Shown here one piece after another: positions 1 to 6,202 of a stretch of DNA of 21,054 nt. The notes beneath the pieces are model-generated. The model was not told the DNA's origin and did not search any database. It saw only the letters and a program-made list of their open reading frames with translations. This stretch comes from DATEJJ01 sp051986465. Its GTDB lineage: Bacteria; Actinomycetota; Actinomycetes; Mycobacteriales; Micromonosporaceae. The number at the start of each line of letters is the position of its first letter. The first letter of the stretch is position 1. A program made the translations under genes and the position numbers. Location: the NCBI GenBank assembly GCA_051986465.1, contig JBPYFB010000015.1:1-21054 (forward strand), written 5' to 3'.

Positions 1-846
1 CACGCCGGCGAGCAATGACACCAACGCGACCTGGCAGTCGCCGCCCGCCCGCTCCGCGGCATCCGCGCAGATCTCCGGCGAAAGGCCGGTCGCCTCGACC
101 AGGATCCGCACGATCCGGCCGCGCAGCTTGGCGTTGCTTCCGGTGACCGCCACCATCAGGTTGGAGTACGTGCGTTCCATGCGCGCCATCAGCACGGTGG
201 AGAACGCGTTGAGTACGAGCTTCTGCGCGGTGCCCGCCTTCATGCGGGTGGAGCCGGCGATCGCCTCCGGCCCGGTCGCGACTCCGATGTGCACGTCGAC
301 CTCGCCGGCGAGCGCGGCGCCCGGGTTAGCGGAGATCAGTACCGTGGCGGCGCCGAGTGAGCGCGCATGGCGCAGCGCCCCGGCTACGTAAGGGGTACGA
401 CCGCTCGCGCTCAGTCCGATCGCGACGTCCCCGGCGTCCAGTACGGCGGCGTCGGCGGCACCGGCCGCCTCGTCGTCCTCGACGTTCTCGACCGGCCGGT
501 CCAGCGCGGATACGCCGCCGGCCTGGTGCGCGACCACCCACGAAGGGTCGACGGCGAAGGTCGGGATGAGCTCGACCGCGTCGAGCACACCGAGCCGGCC
601 CGAGGTACCGGCGCCGAAGTAGTGCACCCGGTGCCCGCCCCGCAGCGCGGTCGTGGCGAGGTCGACCGCGGTCGCGAGCTGGGGCAGCACGTCCCGTACC
701 GCGCCCGGCACCTTGCCGTCCTCGTCATTGATGAGGGTGAGCATCTCGACGGTGCTGCACAGGTCGATGTCGATCGTGGCCGGGTTGCGCTCCTCGGTCG
801 GAGCGAGCACCCAGCCACCACCGTCGAGAGAACTCTGCTGCCTCAC
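1..846 (-). CDS. murQ: N-acetylmuramic acid 6-phosphate etherase, 3' end missing
   Basis: Cytosolic MurQ cleaves the D-lactyl ether of MurNAc-6-phosphate to give GlcNAc-6-phosphate and D-lactate, the committed step of MurNAc salvage. The 282 visible codons stay open to base 1; the family is about 300 residues, so roughly the last 20 are outside the window. Visible family motifs are HYFGAGTSGRLGVLDAVEL (residues 75-93), DVAIGLSASGRTPYV and GPEAIAGSTRMKAGTAQK, all of the SIS-fold sugar-phosphate site. By position, Glu92 and Glu120 match the two glutamates implicated in catalysis in E. coli MurQ. I chose GTG at 846-844, giving MRQQSSLDGGGW; a purine stretch (GGAAAG on the minus strand, 860-855) lies 8 bases upstream, although a leaderless start is also possible. 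The gene is divergent from namZ, as fits one salvage regulon. Identity is very secure. Confidence 0.96.
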   Translation of the reverse strand, partial: MRQQSSLDGGGWVLAPTEERNPATIDIDLCSTVEMLTLINDEDGKVPGAVRDVLPQLATAVDLATTALRGGHRVHYFGAGTSGRLGVLDAVELIPTFAVDPSWVVAHQAGGVSALDRPVENVEDDEAAGAADAAVLDAGDVAIGLSASGRTPYVAGALRHARSLGAATVLISANPGAALAGEVDVHIGVATGPEAIAGSTRMKAGTAQKLVLNAFSTVLMARMERTYSNLMVAVTGSNAKLRGRIVRILVEATGLSPEICADAAERAGGDCQVALVSLLAGV

Positions 847-853
847 GGCAAAA

Positions 854-882
854 ACTTTCCAACCAAACGTGTTCTGCGTCAA
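854..882 (-). promoter_or_regulatory. Candidate murQ promoter
   Basis: On the minus strand TTGACG (882-877) is followed after 17 bases by GAAAGT (859-854). The -35 is strong; the -10 is weak. The -10 would end 7 bases before the GTG of murQ, so the transcript may be leaderless or nearly so. The region also carries GGTTGGAAAGTTTT (864-851, minus strand), which resembles sequences in the kinase/deoR intergenic region. Confidence 0.4.
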
Positions 883-890
883 TGCTTGAC
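878..890. promoter_or_regulatory. Palindrome GTCAA-TGC-TTGAC joining divergent -35 boxes
   Basis: A perfect 5-3-5 inverted repeat lies in the middle of the murQ/namZ intergenic region. Its two arms form the core of the -35 boxes of the two divergent candidate promoters, TTGACG (minus) and TTGACT (plus). A protein bound here would cover both promoters at once, so it is a candidate operator. The symmetry may equally be a by-product of two TTGAC -35 boxes placed back to back. Confidence 0.45.
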
Positions 891-915
891 TAAGAGCGAT
901 GCGCGGTCGTAACTT
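886..915 (+). promoter_or_regulatory. Candidate promoter of the namZ-amiE operon
   Basis: TTGACT (886-891) and TAACTT (910-915) are separated by 18 bases and fit the actinobacterial TTGACN / TANNNT pattern. The predicted start is near 922, leaving a leader of about 70 bases before the namZ start codon. The imperfect direct repeat AACTTTCCAACC (853-864) and AACTTCTAACC (911-921) overlaps both -10 regions of this divergent pair. Confidence 0.45.
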
Positions 916-939
916 CTAACCTCATCGATCGGACCCCGC

Positions 940-979
940 CTCGCCGTACCAGCCGATGGCTCGCCGTACTAGCCGCAGG
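940..979 (+). repeat. Tandem 20-bp duplication in the namZ leader
   Basis: Two adjacent 20-base units, CTCGCCGTACCAGCCGATGG (940-959) and CTCGCCGTACTAGCCGCAGG (960-979), agree at 17 of 20 positions. The second copy runs directly into the namZ Shine-Dalgarno region (AGGAAAGGGGAG, 977-988). The first copy contains an ATG at 956 that is in frame with namZ but has no ribosome binding site. Confidence 0.8.
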
Positions 980-991
980 AAAGGGGAGCGC

Positions 992-2284
992 ATGTCCGTT
1001 GACCGCCGTGGTTTCCTCACTGGCATCGCAGGTGCCGCAGCCGGTGTAGCAGCCAGACCAGACCTGACACAAGGGGCACACGCCGTCACGCCACCGGCAC
1101 GCCACAGCGTCCGGGTGCGTACCGGACTGGAGGTTCTCATCTCCGCCGGGTACGCGCAGCTGAGTGGGGAGCGGGTCGGCGTGGTGACCAACCCGACCGG
1201 CATCCTGCGCGACCGGCGCCACGAGGTCGACGTCATGCACGGCGACGACCGGATCAACCTGGTTGCTGTCTTCGGCCCTGAACACGGCTTCCGCGGCACC
1301 GCGCAAGCCGGCGGGTCGCAGGGCTTCTACGATGACCCGCGCACCGGGCTGCCGGTCTACGACACGTACAACAAGAGCGGGCAGCCGCTCGCCGACGTCA
1401 TCAGCGCCTCCGGTGTGGATACCGTCGTCTACGACATCCAGGACGTCGGCGCCCGCTTCTACACCTACATCTGGACGCTCTATGACACCATGGTCGCCAC
1501 GGCCATGGTGGGCAAGCGTTTCGTCGTCCTCGACCGGCCCAACGCCACCTCCGGGCGGCAGGCGCTCGGTCCGATCATGCACGCGGGGTACGAGACGTTC
1601 GTGGGCCGCAAGGCCATCTCGCAGTCGCACGGCATGACCGTCGGCGAGCTGGCCCGGCTCTACAACGGGGAGTGGGTCGCGGGCGACGCCGGCCGGCCGG
1701 TCGATCTGTCCATTGTAGAGATCGACGGCTGGTCCCGCGACATGTACTTCGAGGACTGTGACCTGCCCTGGGTGCCACCGTCACCGAACATGCCCACAGT
1801 GGACACCGCGGTCGTCTACTCCGGCACCTGCATGTTCGAGGGCACGCTGGCCGCCGAGGGGCGCGGCACCACCCGGCCCTTCGAGGAGATCGGCGCGCCG
1901 TACGGCGACTGGCGCTGGCGCGACGCGCTGACCGCGCTGCACCTGCCCGGCGCCGAGTTCCGGGAGTGCTACTTCACCCCGACGTTCAGCAAGTTCGTCA
2001 ACCAGACCATCGGTGGCGTCCAGCTCTACGTCACCGACCGGTACGCCTACGACCCCATCCGTACCGGCATCGCCATGCTCGTGACGCTCCGGCAGACGTA
2101 CCCCGACGGCTTCGGCTGGCGTCCCGACCTGTGGATCGACAAGCTCACCGGTTCGGACTACGTCCGCACCTCCGTCGACGCCGGCAAGAGCACAGACGAG
2201 ATCGTGGCCGGCTGGCAGGGGGAGCTCAACGCCTTCCGCGCGCTGCGCGAGAAGTACCTCATCTACCGGGGAGGCGCCCGATGA
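992..2284 (+). CDS. namZ: Exo-beta-N-acetylmuramidase (GH171, DUF1343/YbbC family), Tat-exported
   Basis: NamZ-type enzymes release MurNAc from the non-reducing end of peptidoglycan fragments outside the membrane. The 430-residue product matches the DUF1343 family throughout: VGVVTNPTG (63-70), FGPEHGFRG (94-102, with Glu97 in the family's signature acidic motif), YDIQDVGARFYTYIWTL (147-163), DRPN (181-184) and the late PSPNMPTVDTA stretch. The start at ATG 992 is preferred over an in-frame ATG at 956 because AGGAAAGGGGAG (977-988) lies just upstream and the protein then begins MSVDRRGFLTG, a twin-arginine signal followed by an alanine-rich segment. Its stop overlaps the next ATG (ATGA), so the two are translationally coupled. 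In B. subtilis the homologue ybbC lies in the murQ cluster, as here. Family assignment is firm; activity on MurNAc is by homology. Confidence 0.93.
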   Translation: MSVDRRGFLTGIAGAAAGVAARPDLTQGAHAVTPPARHSVRVRTGLEVLISAGYAQLSGERVGVVTNPTGILRDRRHEVDVMHGDDRINLVAVFGPEHGFRGTAQAGGSQGFYDDPRTGLPVYDTYNKSGQPLADVISASGVDTVVYDIQDVGARFYTYIWTLYDTMVATAMVGKRFVVLDRPNATSGRQALGPIMHAGYETFVGRKAISQSHGMTVGELARLYNGEWVAGDAGRPVDLSIVEIDGWSRDMYFEDCDLPWVPPSPNMPTVDTAVVYSGTCMFEGTLAAEGRGTTRPFEEIGAPYGDWRWRDALTALHLPGAEFRECYFTPTFSKFVNQTIGGVQLYVTDRYAYDPIRTGIAMLVTLRQTYPDGFGWRPDLWIDKLTGSDYVRTSVDAGKSTDEIVAGWQGELNAFRALREKYLIYRGGAR

Positions 2285-4044
2285 CCTTCCGACGCTCTAC
2301 CGCCCGTACCATCGCCGTCGCGGCGACCGCCGTCACCGCCGCCGGCCTGACCCTCCTCCCGGCAGCGCCGGGTACCGCGACATCGACGGGAGCACCCCCC
2401 ACGGTCGCCGCCGCCGACATCCACTTCACCCAGCAGCAGCTCAGCTACGGCAGCCCGGAGAGTGCCGGTCTGGTACCGCAGCACATCGACCAGATCGCCA
2501 CCGACATCGCGAGCTACCTGAAGCCGTCGCCGACCCACCCGGAGTATGCCGGCGCGGTCGCGCTCGCCGCGCACAACGGCGTCGTGGTGGCGAACGACGC
2601 GGCCGGCTACGCGCTGCGCTACGCCGACGACAAGCCGACGGAGCTGCCGCCGGACCAGTGGATCGCGATGCGGCCGGACACCGTGTTCGACCTGGCGTCG
2701 ATGACCAAGCTGTTCACCGCGATCGCCGCGGTACAGCTGATCCAGGACGGCCGGCTCGGCCTCTCCGACCCGGTGGTGAAGTACATCCCGGCGTTCGCCG
2801 CGAACGGCAAGTCGGACATCACCATCCTCAACCTGCTCACCCATACCTCCGGGCTGCCCGCCGACCCGAGCCCGTCGCTGTGCACCTATCCGACGCACGA
2901 CCAGCAGTGGGCGGCGGTCTACGCGGTGGCGCCGTTCGCCGCGCCGAACACCGCGTACCTGTACAGCGACATGAACCTGATGACGCTGGGCAAGGTCATC
3001 GAGACGATCACCGGCCAGACCCTGGACCAGGTGGTCGCGCAGCGCATCACGGAGCCGCTCGGCTTGCAGGACACCATGTTCAACCCACCCGAGTCGCTCA
3101 AGCCGCGCATCGCCGCCGAGGAGTACCAGCCGTGGACCGGCCGGGGCATCGTCTGGGGCACGGTGCACGACGAGAACGCGTACTGCGTGGGTGGCGTCTC
3201 CGGCCACGCCGGCCTCTTCTCCACCACGCACGACCTGGCGATCCTGTCGCAGGCGCTGCTCAACGGCGGCCGGTACGGGCAGAGCCGGATCCTCTCGGAG
3301 GACTCGGTACGGCTGCTGTTCACGAACTACAACCAGGCGTTCCCCGGCGACTCGCACGGCCTCGGCTTCGAACTCGACCAGCGGTGGTACTCCGACGCGC
3401 TCGACTCGCCGGTGACCGCGGGCCACACCGGGTACACCGGAACGTCGATCGTCATCGACCCGCTCTCCCACTCGTTCGTCATCCTGCTGACCAACCGGGT
3501 GCACCCGAGCCGCAACTGGGGCAGCAACAACCCGTCCCGCCGCGCGGTCGCCCGGGACCTGGCGCTCGCCCTGCCGGTACACCCGGCCGAGGGCGGTACC
3601 GATTGGTTCTCCGGCACCACGGACAACAAGAAGGCGACCCTGACCCTGCCGATCGCGGTACCCGCCGCCGGCGCCCGGCTCTCCTTCGACCTCTGGTACG
3701 ACACGGAGGAGACCGACATCGGCGCGGTCGAGGCGTCCTCGGACGGCGGCGCGACCTGGCACCTGGTACCGCTGGCGCTGCACGCCGGCCCGGACAGCTG
3801 GACCAATGACGGCTCGTTCTCCGGGTTCGAAGGGCGGCAGTGGCTGCAGGCCTCGGCGCAGCTACCCGGCGGCACCACGGACGTGCGGTGGCGGCTGTCC
3901 ACCGACCCGCTGTACGAGGGCCGCGGGATGTACGTCGACGGGGTGCGCATCTTCGGCCCGGACGACACCCTGCTGTTCAACGGGAGCCGGCCCAGTGACG
4001 CCGGCCTGTTCCAGCCCAACGGCTGGACGGTCGCGCAGTCGTGA
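2281..4044 (+). CDS. AmiE/YbbE-like secreted serine hydrolase (beta-lactamase fold) with extra C-terminal domain
   Basis: Penicillin-binding/beta-lactamase-fold serine hydrolase of 587 residues. B. subtilis AmiE (YbbE) of this family removes the peptide from MurNAc-peptides in the murQ-namZ cluster, and the same pairing with namZ suggests the same job here. Visible features: an N-terminal export signal (RRSTARTIAVAATAVTAAG, with an Ala-rich core and possible cleavage near 30-45), the active-site SMTK (Ser140, Lys143), YSDMN (228-232) as the second motif, VHDENAYCVGGVSGHAGLFS (296-315) typical of this subgroup, and GHTGYTG (381-387) as the third motif. Residues from about 440 to 587 form an additional beta-rich domain (DWFSGTT...LSFDLWYDTEETDIGAVEASSDGG) resembling the lectin-like/MAM-type module of secreted peptidases. 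The start is the ATG overlapping the namZ stop. It could instead be an esterase or D-Ala carboxypeptidase; context favours the amidase role. Confidence 0.85.
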   Translation: MTFRRSTARTIAVAATAVTAAGLTLLPAAPGTATSTGAPPTVAAADIHFTQQQLSYGSPESAGLVPQHIDQIATDIASYLKPSPTHPEYAGAVALAAHNGVVVANDAAGYALRYADDKPTELPPDQWIAMRPDTVFDLASMTKLFTAIAAVQLIQDGRLGLSDPVVKYIPAFAANGKSDITILNLLTHTSGLPADPSPSLCTYPTHDQQWAAVYAVAPFAAPNTAYLYSDMNLMTLGKVIETITGQTLDQVVAQRITEPLGLQDTMFNPPESLKPRIAAEEYQPWTGRGIVWGTVHDENAYCVGGVSGHAGLFSTTHDLAILSQALLNGGRYGQSRILSEDSVRLLFTNYNQAFPGDSHGLGFELDQRWYSDALDSPVTAGHTGYTGTSIVIDPLSHSFVILLTNRVHPSRNWGSNNPSRRAVARDLALALPVHPAEGGTDWFSGTTDNKKATLTLPIAVPAAGARLSFDLWYDTEETDIGAVEASSDGGATWHLVPLALHAGPDSWTNDGSFSGFEGRQWLQASAQLPGGTTDVRWRLSTDPLYEGRGMYVDGVRIFGPDDTLLFNGSRPSDAGLFQPNGWTVAQS

Positions 4045-4050
4045 CCCACG

Positions 4051-4080
4051 GCGACAACGCCCGCCCTGTTCGGCTACCTT
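4051..4080 (+). promoter_or_regulatory. Candidate leaderless promoter of the RpiR-type regulator
   Basis: GCGACA (4051-4056), an 18-base spacer and TACCTT (4075-4080) lie so that the start codon ATG at 4087 falls 7 bases after the -10, where transcription would begin. No Shine-Dalgarno sequence precedes this ATG, in agreement with a leaderless mRNA. The promoter would let the regulator be expressed apart from namZ and the amiE-like gene. Confidence 0.4.
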
Positions 4081-4086
4081 GCTGGC

Positions 4087-5136
4087 ATGGCGCGTAGCCA
4101 GCACCGGCCGGCGCCGACCCCACGGTCGGCGCCGGCTGCGCGGGCCCAGATCGAGCCGGCCCAGATCGAGCCGGCCCCGATCGAGCCGGCCGAGGTTGAG
4201 GCTGCCGAGGTTGAGGCTGCTGAGATGGAGCCGGCTGAGATGGAGCCGGCGCCCAGCACCGCGGTACGCATCCGGGCGCTGCTGCCCACCTTCCAGCCGT
4301 CCATGCGCCAGGTGGCCGAGCACGTGCTGGCCGATACCGGCGGGGCGGCCAACCTGACCGTCACCGAACTGGCGCTCGCCTCCGGCGTCTCGGAGACGAC
4401 CGTCATCCGGTTCTGCAAGGCGATCGGCTTCGCCGGGTACCCGCAACTGCGGCTGGCCTTGGCGACCGAGGCCGGGCACGCGCGCGGCGCCCGGCGCGAC
4501 GAGCGCGTGGTGGGCAGCGACATCGGGCCGGGCGACGACCTGGCCCGGGTCATCGAGAAGGTGGCGTTCGCCGATGCCCGGGCGGTCGAGGAGACCGCGG
4601 TACAGCTGGACGTGGCGGTACTGGAGCGGATCGTCGACGCGCTGGTACAGGCGCGCCGGGTGGACCTGTACGGGGTGGGCGCCAGCGCCTTCGTCGCGCT
4701 GGACTTCCAGCAGAAGCTGCTGCGCATCGGCCGGGTGGCGTTCGCCTGGTCGGATACGCACGCCGCGCTGACCAGTGCCGCGCTGCTCTGCCCCGAGGAC
4801 GTGGCGATCGGCATCTCGCATACCGGGGTCACCACCGACACCATCGAGGCACTCGCCCAGGCGCGCTCGCGCGGCGCGATGACGGTGGCGTTGACCAACT
4901 TCCCGCGCTCGCCGATCGCGCGTACGGCCGAGTACGTGCTGACGACGGCGGCCCGGGAGACCACCTTCCGCTCCGGCGCGATGGCCAGCCGGCTGGCTCA
5001 GCTGACCGTGGTGGACTGTCTGTTCGTCGGGGTCGCGCAACGGACCTACGCGGCAACGCTTTCGGCGCTGGAGGCGACCCGCGACGCGGTCAGCGGCCAC
5101 CGCGCGGACCCCCACTCCGCGCGCCAACGCAATTAA
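4087..5136 (+). CDS. RpiR/MurR-family transcriptional regulator with repeat-rich N-terminus
   Basis: Cytosolic sugar-phosphate-responsive regulator of 349 residues. An N-terminal HTH of the RpiR type (about 58-130: RALLPTFQPSMRQVAEHVLA, then LTVTELALASGVSETTVIRF) is followed by a SIS domain (about 170-310: RVDLYGVGASAFVALDFQQK, GISHTGVTTDTIEALAQAR). RpiR proteins with SIS domains commonly sense phosphosugars; MurR of E. coli and B. subtilis senses MurNAc-6-phosphate, and location between namZ/amiE-like and the kinases suggests the same ligand. Residues 20-54 are seven copies of a five-residue unit ending in E-P or E-A, making an acidic, Pro/Ala-rich linker not typical of the family. The start ATG 4087 lacks a ribosome binding site and is explained by a leaderless promoter; a start after the repeat cannot be excluded. 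The stop codon directly abuts the stop of the convergent kinase gene. Confidence 0.9.
   Translation: MARSQHRPAPTPRSAPAARAQIEPAQIEPAPIEPAEVEAAEVEAAEMEPAEMEPAPSTAVRIRALLPTFQPSMRQVAEHVLADTGGAANLTVTELALASGVSETTVIRFCKAIGFAGYPQLRLALATEAGHARGARRDERVVGSDIGPGDDLARVIEKVAFADARAVEETAVQLDVAVLERIVDALVQARRVDLYGVGASAFVALDFQQKLLRIGRVAFAWSDTHAALTSAALLCPEDVAIGISHTGVTTDTIEALAQARSRGAMTVALTNFPRSPIARTAEYVLTTAARETTFRSGAMASRLAQLTVVDCLFVGVAQRTYAATLSALEATRDAVSGHRADPHSARQRN
4144..4248 (+). repeat. Seven in-frame 15-bp tandem repeats inside the RpiR-type gene
   Basis: Seven consecutive 15-base units begin at 4144, 4159, 4174, 4189, 4204, 4219 and 4234. They encode AQIEP, AQIEP, APIEP, AEVEA, AEVEA, AEMEP, AEMEP. Neighbouring copies are pairwise identical or nearly so (1=2, 4=5, 6=7 at the DNA level), a sign of recent slippage or unequal exchange. 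Because the unit is a multiple of three, gain or loss keeps the frame open. Confidence 0.95.
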
Positions 5137-6159
5137 CTACGCAGGCATGAGGTGGGTGTGCAGGGCAGCCGCGTCGGCGGTACTGGGCAGCAGCGGGAGC
5201 GCGGCCAGCCAGGCGGCCGCCGCCGTACCGTCCGTCGCGGTACGCACCGCTAGGCCCGGCCAGCGCCGCCGGATCTCCGACGCGACCAGATGGTGTACCG
5301 GCGTCGCCGAGGTGAGCAGGCCGCCCGCGAGTACGACCGGCGCGTCACCGGCCGGGGCGGCCACCTCAAGGATCGCGACGAGCTGGCCGGCCGCCTCCCG
5401 GATGATGGCTTCCGCCTCGGTGTCGCCCGCCGCGTACGCCTGCATGACCAGCGGCGCGAGGTCCGCCAGCGCGACGGGTGGGCGCCGGTTCACCTCCCGG
5501 ATCAGCGCGGCGACCGGACCCCGGTCCGCGCCGCGCGGCGGTGGGTCGTCCTCGGCGGGGCGCGCGCCGTCCAGGTAGCGCTCCAGGACCAGGCGGTGCA
5601 GCTCGGTGACGGGCCCACCACCGTCGAGTGTGGACAGTGCGCTGCGTACCGCCTGCCGGCCGATCCAGAATCCCGAACCGTCGTCGCCGAGCAGCCAGCC
5701 GTACCCGCCGTGCAGTGCGGTCGGCTCCCGGTCCCGGATCTGCGCGGCGATCGCGCCGGTACCGGCGAGCAGTACCCAGCCGGCCGGCTCGGCGGTACCG
5801 GCGGCGAAGGCGATCGCGACGTCGGTGGCGACCCGTACCGGACAGGTCAGCCCGGCCGTGTGGAAGGTGCGATCGAAGACCGCGGCGATCGCCGGATCCG
5901 CGGCGTACTGGCTGGCGCCGGCGAGCCCGACAACACAGCCGGCGACCGTGGCCGGGTCGATCGTCCCCAGTGCCCCGGAAACCGCGGTAGCCACCCGCTG
6001 TACCACCGAATCGGCGTGGTGTGCCGCGGGGTTGGCGCCGGCCGCACGCGCCGAGCCGACCCGCCGGCCGGTGGTCGTGGCGAGCAGCGCGCGGGTCCAG
6101 CTGGCACCGATGTCCAGGCCGAGCACCAGCCGTTCGGTACTGGGCGTCGAGCCGGACAT
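5137..6159 (-). CDS. BadF/NAGK-type sugar kinase (candidate MurNAc/GlcNAc kinase), copy 1
   Basis: ASKHA-fold kinase of 340 residues, related to BadF/BadG/BcrA ATPases and N-acetylglucosamine kinases; MurK of Clostridium acetobutylicum, acting on MurNAc and GlcNAc, is in this class. Visible motifs: GLDIGASWTRALL (14-26, phosphate-1 loop with Asp16 and Thr22), Asp113 in ATDVAIAFAAGT (catalytic-base position), LLAGTGAIA (130-138, phosphate-2 loop), GWLLGDDGSGFWIGRQAVR, and VVLAGGLLTS near the C-terminus (adenosine region). The start ATG at 6159 has CAGGAG about 10 bases upstream; a GTG at 6168 in frame is too close to that site. It lies 43 bases downstream of its paralogue, probably in one transcript. 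Without a PTS in the window, this kinase is the natural source of MurNAc-6-phosphate for MurQ; the substrate is inferred. Confidence 0.88.
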   Translation of the reverse strand: MSGSTPSTERLVLGLDIGASWTRALLATTTGRRVGSARAAGANPAAHHADSVVQRVATAVSGALGTIDPATVAGCVVGLAGASQYAADPAIAAVFDRTFHTAGLTCPVRVATDVAIAFAAGTAEPAGWVLLAGTGAIAAQIRDREPTALHGGYGWLLGDDGSGFWIGRQAVRSALSTLDGGGPVTELHRLVLERYLDGARPAEDDPPPRGADRGPVAALIREVNRRPPVALADLAPLVMQAYAAGDTEAEAIIREAAGQLVAILEVAAPAGDAPVVLAGGLLTSATPVHHLVASEIRRRWPGLAVRTATDGTAAAAWLAALPLLPSTADAAALHTHLMPA

Positions 6160-6202
6160 GCCGTGCACACTCCTGTGGCTTTGGTCGCCAACGAGCTTGG
6201 GG

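Noticed and set aside
956..991. Earlier in-frame start (ATG 956) for namZ
   Set aside because: It has no ribosome binding site, lies in a tandem repeat, and would put 12 extra residues before a well-formed twin-arginine signal that begins at ATG 992.
847..991. Riboswitch in the namZ leader
   Set aside because: No known aptamer core is recognisable and the leader is short; the visible structure is a direct repeat, not a conserved riboswitch fold.
2263..3783. Long open frame on the minus strand opposite the AmiE-like gene
   Set aside because: Its translation is Arg/Val/Gly-rich without any motif, and the plus strand carries catalytic motifs and a coupled start; it is a high-GC shadow frame.
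4144..4248. CRISPR-like direct repeats
   Set aside because: The 15-base units are contiguous with no spacers and stay in frame in a coding region.
3862..5127. Long minus-strand frame opposite the RpiR-type gene
   Set aside because: The repeat-like LNLGSLNLGRLDRGRLDLG part is the antisense reading of the 15-bp repeats; HTH and SIS motifs on the plus strand show the real gene.
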